A DNA stretch of 19,857 bases from Sedimentisphaerales bacterium (GTDB taxonomy: Bacteria; Planctomycetota; Phycisphaerae; Sedimentisphaerales; SG8-4): positions 1 through 19,857 of the forward strand of contig JAFGJR010000320.1 in NCBI GenBank assembly GCA_016928975.1, read 5' to 3'. Position 1 is the stretch's first letter; each line of letters opens with the position of its first letter. A program made the translations under genes and the position numbers. Below, piece by piece: positions 13,896 to 19,857 of this stretch. A model generated the notes under the pieces. That model was not told the DNA's origin. It worked only from the letters and a program-made list of their open reading frames with translations, and searched no databases.

Positions 13896-15993
13896 AAACG
13901 GCACCGCGCCCAGGGGCAGCGTGGACTGGTGTACACTCGACGCCGACTGGCCGCTCGAAAGAATCGAAGCGGAGGTGGAAGTCACTGCCCCCAGGGAACC
14001 CAATATCCTGGAGTGGGCGGTGATGGCCATCAGTGAGGTTTTCGAGGACCAGCCGGCCAGCCTGGAAGAGGCATCAGTCCAGCTCGGCCTTGAGGATCCC
14101 GTCCTGCTCAAGGAAGCCCTGCAAGCCCTTGAGAACGTCGGGGCCATCGAACGCCGTGAGGCTGCCGAGGAAGCGGACCTTCGCCATGTCCGGCTGACCG
14201 CCGCCGGTCGCCAGCTGTTACGCGAAGGCCGCATTCCCGGGGTCATCGAGCGGCACGGTCTGCATCTGCACTTCGACAGTCTGACCGGCGAGCACCTTGT
14301 CAGGCAGCCCCGGAAAACGCGACACAGCCCCGACCAGGCGATTGTAGACCCGGATGACCTGCCGCCACGGCTTCAGAACATCGGCCTGGATCGCATCCGC
14401 GAGCTCTCCATCTGCCAGGGAGAGCCGTTCCACCAGGGCGAATCCCGCATCGTGGGTGTGTCGGTGCACCTCGATCAGGGCTGCCACCTGTGGACGCCGG
14501 TTGCGATCTCCCTGAGCATCGACCCTGAAGGGGTACTCCACGCCACTCTGCGTGACGGCGAATCACGGCAGACCTGGTTCAACGAGCATGGCTGGGGCCT
14601 GGGTCGGCTGCAGTCGCTGGGTGCCGCCACCACGGGCCGATGGGCCAACGGACGCTGCCGTGTCCGCATGCCATCCATTGCTGCCTCTGGTTGGCTGGAC
14701 AACATCGACCGCGCCGTCGCGCCGCAGGTGACTGTCTCCGAGGCCACCCGACTGGTTGATGATGCTCGCGATGAGGTGGTCGTTCATGCCGGCTGGCTTG
14801 ACGCTCCAGGCTTTGAAGCGGCCCTGATCCGAAGCACCGGCCGGGGCGTTCGATGTTTCATCTGCAGTGCAGAACCCGGGCTGAGGCAGTGGTCGGCTGC
14901 AAACGGGCGACCTCCGGGCTTCATGGCCAGCGGAGGCGGTGGCACAGAGCCTCGGCCGCTGGCGATTGTTGTCGATCGTGCCCGCGGGATGAGCGTCGAT
15001 CACGTCTGCGTCCGCACTGTCTCCGCTCAGGAAATCACCATCGAGGCGGCTTCGTGCATCAAAGCTGCGGCACTCGTCGGCTTGCGAGCGAAACTGCTGA
15101 CCGGTGTCGTCGAGGACCTCCGCACCCAGGACAGCCAGCGGCTCTTCGCCGCGTTCTGCCTGACCAGTGATGCCATCTACTGGGAACAGGCCGCCGACAC
15201 GGCCGAGAACCAGTTCTCCGGAAGCGAGCGTCTTGTCCAGTTGCGCCGGCTGGGTGAGTGGGCTGGGCAGATTGCCCACGACAATGCACCGCCCGGTGGT
15301 TGGCTGTCGCGGGCCGAGCGGGCCTGGTGGGCCATCCTGAATATCGCCATCCAGGGAATTGACGGCGAGTACGTACCGCTCCTGGAGGTTGCTCCTCGGA
15401 CCATTCTCTCCAGCGAGGTTCTGAGTCGCCTGGTCGAGCGGATCACCCCGGCATCGCTGGAGGAGAACACCGATGAGTTCTGCGAGCTGATCATCAGGGC
15501 CGGTGATGTCCATCGGCGCTGGCCCGACGGCGAACCGGTCACCCGTTGCCCGGCATTCATGCACCGCATCCGCGCCTGCTTTGCCGGAGAGCAGGTTGAA
15601 TACCGACCACTGATTCAGCGGGTAGTCAGGACTATCGAGAGGCACCCGCGGTTCGAAGAGAACGGAGCGACCTGGCTGCAAGTGCTCTCGCGGGCCATCC
15701 CAGCCCCTCACGATCTGCTCAGCCTTGCAGCCTGGCTCGACAGTCACGCCTCGCTGCGGGCTCATCTCGGCCGCGATTTCGAAGCCGCAGCTCGTCAGCA
15801 GCTTTACAGGCTGGGCAACCAACTGCACGCACAAAGCTCTCTGGATAACGGAGTCCTGAGAGAGCTTCGTGGAATCTGGAAAGAGCTCGGCCTTCCCGAC
15901 AAAGACCTTGCCCGGGTCCAAGGATCTGACACCAAGTCGGTGCCAGCCCGGCAAGCAAACAATTCACACACAAATCAAAGGAGAAAGCAATGA
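13873..15993 (+). CDS. Winged-helix protein of unknown function
   Basis: 706 residues. GGAGGAAGG lies just before the ATG at 13873, inside the end of the helicase gene, so the two are translationally coupled. Residues about 44-120 look like a winged helix (ILEWAVMAISEVF, then SLEEASVQLGL, LKEALQALENVGAIERRE and LTAAGRQLL). Residues about 290-385 have an alternating strand/helix pattern (EVVVHAGWLDAPGFEAALI, then RGVRCFICSAE, then PLAIVVDRA) like one half of a phospholipase-D-type fold. The catalytic HxK is not evident (VDHVCV instead), so any nuclease activity is doubtful. The C-terminal ~300 residues are mostly helical. There is no signal peptide. Given its partners it is probably a DNA-binding adaptor for the helicase, but that is inference. 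I do not recognise a named family for the full protein. Confidence 0.93.
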   Translation: MPSRSLLENGTAPRGSVDWCTLDADWPLERIEAEVEVTAPREPNILEWAVMAISEVFEDQPASLEEASVQLGLEDPVLLKEALQALENVGAIERREAAEEADLRHVRLTAAGRQLLREGRIPGVIERHGLHLHFDSLTGEHLVRQPRKTRHSPDQAIVDPDDLPPRLQNIGLDRIRELSICQGEPFHQGESRIVGVSVHLDQGCHLWTPVAISLSIDPEGVLHATLRDGESRQTWFNEHGWGLGRLQSLGAATTGRWANGRCRVRMPSIAASGWLDNIDRAVAPQVTVSEATRLVDDARDEVVVHAGWLDAPGFEAALIRSTGRGVRCFICSAEPGLRQWSAANGRPPGFMASGGGGTEPRPLAIVVDRARGMSVDHVCVRTVSAQEITIEAASCIKAAALVGLRAKLLTGVVEDLRTQDSQRLFAAFCLTSDAIYWEQAADTAENQFSGSERLVQLRRLGEWAGQIAHDNAPPGGWLSRAERAWWAILNIAIQGIDGEYVPLLEVAPRTILSSEVLSRLVERITPASLEENTDEFCELIIRAGDVHRRWPDGEPVTRCPAFMHRIRACFAGEQVEYRPLIQRVVRTIERHPRFEENGATWLQVLSRAIPAPHDLLSLAAWLDSHASLRAHLGRDFEAAARQQLYRLGNQLHAQSSLDNGVLRELRGIWKELGLPDKDLARVQGSDTKSVPARQANNSHTNQRRKQ

Positions 15994-16886
15994 GCCAGAG
16001 TGCATACCGATCGATTGAACTGGAACGGGTGCGACGTGAACAGCTGCGCCTCAAGAATGTGCGGCAGCAGGCCACGAGCCTGTGCGCTGCCTGCCAGAAG
16101 ACCATCACTGCCATCAAGGAACCGGCGGTCCAGCAGCTTGCCGCCGAAGGCCTGCGGAAGATCATGCCGGAACTCAAGCAGGCCTCCTCACTCGTCACCG
16201 TTGATCCCGACCGGGCTCTGGCCCGGATCCAGGCCACCCAGCGTCAGTTGCACACCGTGCTGGCCAACGCCCGGGCTCAGGCTCGCAAGTGGAGCCGGGA
16301 GCAGGCCGCTGCCCAGGCGCGCCTTGACGAGGCGAAAGAACGACTGGCGGCGGCGAAGGAAGCTGCCGGCCCGGCACAGACCGGGCTGTTCACCAAGGCC
16401 GAACAGCAGATTGCCCAGGCCGAGTCGCTCCAGGCCAGCGGCCGCCACCGGGAATCTGAAGGGGCCTGTAACCAGGCTGACAAGCTGGCGCAGCAGGCCA
16501 GCAAGGCCGGCTTTGACGAAACCGTGCGCCGTGAGGCCGTACGGAGCGTGATCGCCACGCTCACCAGCCAGGGATTCGTCGTCGAGCATCCTCGGGTGGT
16601 TGACACCGAGCATGCCGCCGGCGTCGTCACCCTGACCGGAACGCTTCCGTCGGGCAGGACCGCCCGTTTCGAGATTCAGATCGACGGCACCATGCGCTAC
16701 GACCTTGACGGCTACGAGGGAAGAACCTGCGCCAAGGAGGTGGAACGTATTGAGGAGGTTCTGCACGACCGTTTCGGCGTGAAGCTGGGCCCGCCGCAGG
16801 TGACCTGGAAAGAACCCGAACCCATGAAGATCGCGAAAGGCGCACGGGAACTGCCCGCCAGTCCCGCTCGCCGAAGGTCTCGCTGA
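15990..16886 (+). CDS. Coiled-coil protein with small C-terminal domain
   Basis: 298 residues. The ATG overlaps the previous stop by four bases (ATGA), with AAAGGAG upstream. A basic N-terminal helix leads to a CxxC (C32, C35). Residues about 60-185 are a long Ala/Gln/Arg/Glu-rich coiled coil. At about 190-270 there is a compact domain: AVRSVIATLTSQGFVVEHP, then strands including TARFEIQIDGTMRYDLDGY, EGRTC, and a helix with VERIEEVLHDRFGV. That strand plus GxxC pattern reminds me of the DUF2997/DUF1257 small-protein families, which as I recall occur next to AAA+ genes (Ycf35 and Ycf46 in cyanobacteria and plastids). This is a resemblance, not a demonstrated match. The tail is basic (SPARRRSR). 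It lies 14 bases before the AAA+ gene and is probably a partner or substrate adaptor for it. Confidence 0.92.
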   Translation: MSQSAYRSIELERVRREQLRLKNVRQQATSLCAACQKTITAIKEPAVQQLAAEGLRKIMPELKQASSLVTVDPDRALARIQATQRQLHTVLANARAQARKWSREQAAAQARLDEAKERLAAAKEAAGPAQTGLFTKAEQQIAQAESLQASGRHRESEGACNQADKLAQQASKAGFDETVRREAVRSVIATLTSQGFVVEHPRVVDTEHAAGVVTLTGTLPSGRTARFEIQIDGTMRYDLDGYEGRTCAKEVERIEEVLHDRFGVKLGPPQVTWKEPEPMKIAKGARELPASPARRRSR

Positions 16887-16900
16887 AAGGAAATCGAGCC

Positions 16901-18775
16901 ATGAACCAGAACAACAACCAACTGCCGGACTGGCTGCGGGCCGTGGTCAGGAACGCCGCCTTCCGCAAAGGCCTGATCCTGGACGGACACGTCCGAGATA
17001 TCTTCTATGATCCTCAGCAGCGCGACTATGTCGATCTGCCGACGCTGCTTCTTCGGCACCTGGCCCCTCAGGGCTTCACCATCGCCGCCCAGTGGGACCC
17101 GGTCGAGAACCTGCGTTTCGCAGACAGCCGCATGCTGGTGCGCTGGCAGGAAGCAATGCGGCAAGGTGAGGGCAGGCAGGTCCAGACAGAAGGTCGTGCG
17201 TATGACGCCGGCGAAGCCGTTGCCCGCCAGCCCGAGGCTGCGGCCAGCCTGCCCATCGGCGCCGGCGAGCTCTTCCCGGGCATCCGCAAAGTCCTCTCGG
17301 CTCCCAGCGAGCGGCCGCTGTTCGTTCTGAGCTGGAGCCAGTACTTCCTCAGTGAGCCCGCCCACCTGGGCACTGATGAGCGGGAGTGCATGCTCCATCT
17401 GGGCAAGGCCCTCCGCGGCCAGCCGATCGTTCCGATGGACAGCGACCACCTGCGCCGGACCGACGGCCTGGTCATCCTGCTGACCACGACCCTGGCCAAG
17501 ATCGATCCGCTCTTCTACCAGCAGGAACCGCGGGTCACCCTGATCACCGTTCCTCCTCCTGCCCGAACCGAGCGGCGTGCGTTCTTCCTCCGTCACATGG
17601 ACGACCTGCGATGCGAGCGGCCGCGTACGTCATCCGTCTCCGCAACCGACACCCGCGAAGCGCTGGCCGACACATTGGCGGATCTCACCGATCAGTCCGC
17701 TCGTGTGGACCTGCAGCAGATCCTCAGTCTCTCGTTGCAGACAGACAACCCGCTTCCGCCGGAGCGGCTGATGAACCTGTACCGGTTCGGGGAGCAGCGT
17801 TCACCGTGGGAAGAACTCGGCGAGGAGAAGATTCGACATGCCGAGGAGACGCTGAGACGCAGAGTCGTCGGACAGGATGCCGCCGTACGCCAGGTGGCCA
17901 CCATGATCATCCGCGCCTACATGGGACTGGCCGGCCTGCATCATTCCAGTCGCCGCAGTAAGCCCAAGGGGATTCTGTTCTTCTGCGGCCCGACAGGGGT
18001 GGGCAAGACCGAACTGGCCAAGGCGCTGGCCGAATTCCTTTTCGGTGACGAAGCTGCGTGTATCCGGTTCGACATGTCCGAGTACAACCACGAACACTCC
18101 GACCAGCGCCTGGTGGGAGCACCTCCGGGCTACGTCGGCTTCGAGGAGGGTGGCCAGCTTACCAACGCCATCCGCGAACGGCCATTCTCCATCGTGCTGT
18201 TGGACGAGATCGAGAAGGCACACGGAAGGATCCTGGACAAGGGCCTTCAGATCTTCGACGACGGCCGCCTCACTGACGGCCGGGGCGAGACCGCCTACTT
18301 TTCGGAGGCGGTCATCATCCTGACCAGCAACATCGGCGCCTCCGACATGCCGGACAGCACCGATCCTGTGGTGATCCGAAACCACTTCGTCAGCGCGGTC
18401 GAGCGTCACTTCGTTCACCAGCTGGGCCGGCCGGAACTGCTCAACAGGCTGGGCGACAACATCGTGGTCTTCAACCCGATCACCGACGCCGGATTCCGCC
18501 GGGCCATCGTGGAGCGCAAGATCCAGCCCCTGCGAGCCTACCTGCAGGATCGCTTCGGCGTCGGCCTGAGCATTGCCGAGGCACTGGCGGACCACTACGT
18601 CCGATGTGCCCGCTCCGAACACGGCGGCCGCGGCGTGGTCAACGCCCTGGAGCGCGACCTGCTCAATCCACTGGCACGGTTTCTCTTCGACCACACTCAC
18701 CAGCTCCGCCGCGGGCGCGTCATCCACGCCGACCTGGTCGCCGGACAGGTGACTTTCGATCTCCAGGAGGGCTGA
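16901..18775 (+). CDS. ClpA/ClpB-like AAA+ ATPase with inactive first AAA module
   Basis: 624 residues, AAAGGAA SD. The C-terminal module is a Clp/Hsp100 D2-type ATPase: VVGQDAAV at 322-329, Walker A GPTGVGKT at 363-370, pore loop GYVG at 410-413, Walker B LLDEIEK at 433-439, sensor 1 TSN at 475-477, arginine finger region RPELLNR at 510-516, and sensor 2 GGRG at 575-578. The N-terminal ~290 residues look like a decayed AAA module: KGLILDGHVRDIFY, strand FVLSWSQYF, then VILLTTTLAKIDPLFY and VPPPARTERRAFFL. That part has no Walker A or DE box. Such a protein would be expected to form a hexamer and thread or remodel proteins. No ClpP gene or obvious ClpP-binding IGF-type loop was seen. It sits in a tight run with the coiled-coil and radical SAM genes (14 and 3 bases), which suggests joint action. 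Confidence 0.97.
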   Translation: MNQNNNQLPDWLRAVVRNAAFRKGLILDGHVRDIFYDPQQRDYVDLPTLLLRHLAPQGFTIAAQWDPVENLRFADSRMLVRWQEAMRQGEGRQVQTEGRAYDAGEAVARQPEAAASLPIGAGELFPGIRKVLSAPSERPLFVLSWSQYFLSEPAHLGTDERECMLHLGKALRGQPIVPMDSDHLRRTDGLVILLTTTLAKIDPLFYQQEPRVTLITVPPPARTERRAFFLRHMDDLRCERPRTSSVSATDTREALADTLADLTDQSARVDLQQILSLSLQTDNPLPPERLMNLYRFGEQRSPWEELGEEKIRHAEETLRRRVVGQDAAVRQVATMIIRAYMGLAGLHHSSRRSKPKGILFFCGPTGVGKTELAKALAEFLFGDEAACIRFDMSEYNHEHSDQRLVGAPPGYVGFEEGGQLTNAIRERPFSIVLLDEIEKAHGRILDKGLQIFDDGRLTDGRGETAYFSEAVIILTSNIGASDMPDSTDPVVIRNHFVSAVERHFVHQLGRPELLNRLGDNIVVFNPITDAGFRRAIVERKIQPLRAYLQDRFGVGLSIAEALADHYVRCARSEHGGRGVVNALERDLLNPLARFLFDHTHQLRRGRVIHADLVAGQVTFDLQEG

Positions 18776-18778
18776 CTC

Positions 18779-19402
18779 ATGGCAAAGCTGCTGCTCAATG
18801 TGAACGCTATCCAGGATCGTTCGACGGTCAACGGCCCAGGTGTGCGCTCCGTGGTCTGGGTGCAGGGCTGTACCATCGGCTGCCCCGGCTGCTTCAACCC
18901 GCACACCCACACCCATGAGAAAAGGCATCTGTTTGACCCTGAGCTTCTGGGGCGGCAACTTGCCTCTATCCCGAGCATCGGCGGTCTTACCCTTTCCGGC
19001 GGTGAGCCCTTCGAGCAGGCCGGTGCCTGCGCCCTTCTCGCCGAGACTGTTCGAGCCGCCGATCGCTCAGTGATGGTCTTCACGGGATATCCCTATGAGC
19101 TGCTTCGCTCATCGGGCCAGCCGGATATCCAGCGCCTGCTCAGGGCCGTCGATCTGCTCGTTGCCGGTCCCTACGTCCAAGCCCTGAAAACCGATGGGAC
19201 CATGTGGCAGGCCAGCCGGAATCAGAGCGTCCACGTCCTCACGGATCGCCTGGCCGATGCCGTCCGCCGGCATCCTGCCGGCAGCCCGACCGTCGAGATC
19301 ATCGCGGACGGGCGGGTTCAGGCGTCGACAGGGTTCCCGGGACCGGAAGACAACACATGGTTGGCGCAGCTGGCAACATGCCGGCAGACGAGAGCCCCCT
19401 GA
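18779..19402 (+). CDS. NrdG-like radical SAM activating enzyme
   Basis: 207 residues; an AGGAGG precedes the ATG, which lies 3 bases after the AAA+ stop. The N-terminus is typical of glycyl-radical-enzyme activases: NGPGVRSVVWVQGC, then the iron-sulphur motif C31-x3-C35-x2-C38 (CTIGCPGC), then SGGEPFEQ at 73-80 for S-adenosylmethionine binding, and VMVFTGYPYELL. A middle segment DLLVAGPYVQAL also matches NrdG-like proteins. It would cleave S-adenosylmethionine to a 5'-deoxyadenosyl radical and install a radical on, or modify, a partner. No NrdD, pyruvate-formate-lyase or other glycyl radical protein is encoded in the window, so the partner is unknown. The C-terminal ~50 residues diverge from NrdG. 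Pairing with a Clp-like ATPase suggests a protein-modification role, which is inference. The radical SAM assignment is secure. Confidence 0.95.
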   Translation: MAKLLLNVNAIQDRSTVNGPGVRSVVWVQGCTIGCPGCFNPHTHTHEKRHLFDPELLGRQLASIPSIGGLTLSGGEPFEQAGACALLAETVRAADRSVMVFTGYPYELLRSSGQPDIQRLLRAVDLLVAGPYVQALKTDGTMWQASRNQSVHVLTDRLADAVRRHPAGSPTVEIIADGRVQASTGFPGPEDNTWLAQLATCRQTRAP

Positions 19403-19476
19403 ACCAGAACACAATCCAGGCTGAATCAGGAAACGGTTTGCGTGAAAAGTAGTCCACCAACATAAGGAGAATCGCT

Positions 19477-19773
19477 ATGTCCAATCTACCTCCTCGGAGG
19501 CCCGAGAAGGAGTTCCGCTGTGGCCCGGTCGTAGGGGCGATCTGGCGCCATGAGTCAACGAAGAACGGCCGTACCTTCTCGACGTTCAGCATTCGTATCT
19601 ACAAGAGCCAGTACGACGCCGACACCCGGAGTTGGTCCGAAACCAACTTCTTCTTCGCTGAGGATTTGCCTCGGCTCGGGCTTGTCTCGCAGAAGTGCTA
19701 TGAGTACGTCGCTCTTCGCGAGCGCGATCCGAATGCGCCGGCTGATATCGAAACGGTGGAACAGGTCTCCTGA
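19477..19773 (+). CDS. Small conserved-type protein, possible nucleic-acid binding
   Basis: 98 residues with an ATAAGGAG SD. The pattern is a small beta-rich domain: CGPVVGAIWRHEST, NGRTFSTFSIRIYKS, SWSETNFFFAEDLPRLGLV, then a helix ending KCYEYVAL. I associate the motif order G-x-IW-x-E, then R-x-Y, then W-x-E-x-x-F, then DLP-x-L with small conserved hypothetical proteins of planctomycetes and other bacteria. I cannot name a function. An ssDNA- or RNA-binding fold is possible. It follows the radical SAM gene after 74 bases with no terminator between, and a strong terminator lies 43 bases after its stop, so it is probably the last gene of the plus-strand unit. No signal peptide or metal motif is seen (two Cys only). 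Confidence 0.85.
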   Translation: MSNLPPRRPEKEFRCGPVVGAIWRHESTKNGRTFSTFSIRIYKSQYDADTRSWSETNFFFAEDLPRLGLVSQKCYEYVALRERDPNAPADIETVEQVS

Positions 19774-19816
19774 CGCCGCCTTCGACTTGTTTTCAATATC
19801 GAAGACAAGCCCCCCC

Positions 19817-19853
19817 AAAGCCCGCCCGCCACCCGGCTGGCGGGCTTTTCTAT
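19817..19853 (+). terminator. Strong rho-independent terminator
   Basis: A perfect 10-bp stem (AAAGCCCGCC at 19817-19826, GGCGGGCTTT at 19839-19848) has a 12-base loop and is followed by TCTATT. The A-run before and T-run after the GC core make it likely to work in both directions. It closes the plus-strand unit that starts at 9625. Confidence 0.85.
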
Positions 19854-19857
19854 TCGA

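Noticed and set aside
14563..15954. 463-codon minus-strand open frame
   Set aside because: Fully covered by the winged-helix gene on the plus strand, which has an SD, coupling to the helicase gene and recognisable domain patterns. The minus frame is a GC-rich shadow.
16901..18775. Housekeeping ClpA, ClpB or ClpX
   Set aside because: The first AAA module is inactive, no N-terminal Clp repeat domain is seen, and the neighbours are not clpP or clpS.
17801..18958. 385-codon minus-strand open frame
   Set aside because: Opposite to the Clp-like AAA+ gene, whose motifs are unmistakable, and the radical SAM start. No family signal on the minus frame.
18779..19402. Viperin-like antiviral radical SAM enzyme
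   Set aside because: The motif context (NGPGVRSVVWVQGC and CxxxCxxC) is NrdG-like, and I see no viperin-type C-terminal part or nucleotide kinase neighbour.
18779..19402. True anaerobic ribonucleotide reductase activase (nrdG)
   Set aside because: No nrdD in the window and a different operon context, so I did not assign the gene symbol.
1..19857. CRISPR array, tRNA, rRNA or insertion sequence
   Set aside because: No regularly spaced repeats, no clover-leaf or rRNA segments and no transposase-like frame or terminal repeats were found by reading.

Overview
The window looks like chromosomal DNA from a planctomycete-like bacterium, or a relative with similar signalling genes. The main clue is the left part: an ECF-type sigma factor is followed 29 bases later by a very large Ser/Thr kinase with an anti-sigma-like zinc finger, one membrane span, about 14 WD40 units and C-terminal Cys-rich repeats of the Myxococcus type (DUF4215-like). 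The kinase-to-WD40 linker is of a kind I associate with planctomycete kinases. No rRNA, tRNA, CRISPR array, transposase or integrase is visible. By eye the right two thirds are GC-richer than the kinase gene, and almost every gene there has a clear Shine-Dalgarno (SD) site.

Layout. 1-348 (minus): a possible 48-residue ORF and the first codons of another gene, with a strong hairpin over the small ORF's SD. 349-4769 (minus): sigma factor and kinase. 5057-6013 (plus): a two-gene unit, a possible winged-helix protein and a small helical protein, closed by a terminator. 6085-9342 (minus): a 135-residue protein, a Cys-rich RING/treble-clef-like protein, a HerA/FtsK-superfamily ATPase with a winged helix and a degenerate nuclease-like tail, and a tiny membrane protein. 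A probable attenuator or terminator lies after the first of these. 9625-19773 (plus): a small two-span membrane protein, a UPF1-like SF1 helicase of about 1,300 residues, a winged-helix protein, a coiled-coil protein, a ClpA/ClpB-like AAA+ ATPase, an NrdG-like radical SAM protein and a small conserved-looking protein. A strong terminator closes the unit at 19817-19853.

The most interesting part is the divergent locus 6085-19773. It combines a DNA-pump type ATPase, an SF1 helicase, a Clp-like remodelling ATPase and a radical SAM activase with several adaptor-like proteins. There is no glycyl radical enzyme, methylase, protease or obvious toxin inside the window. The tight spacing (overlaps of 23 and 4 bases, gaps of 14 and 3 bases) supports co-expression of the helicase, winged-helix, coiled-coil, AAA+ and radical SAM genes. 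I infer a multi-ATPase nucleoprotein-processing or conflict (defence-type) system. I cannot match it to a named system from sequence alone, and its function is unproven.
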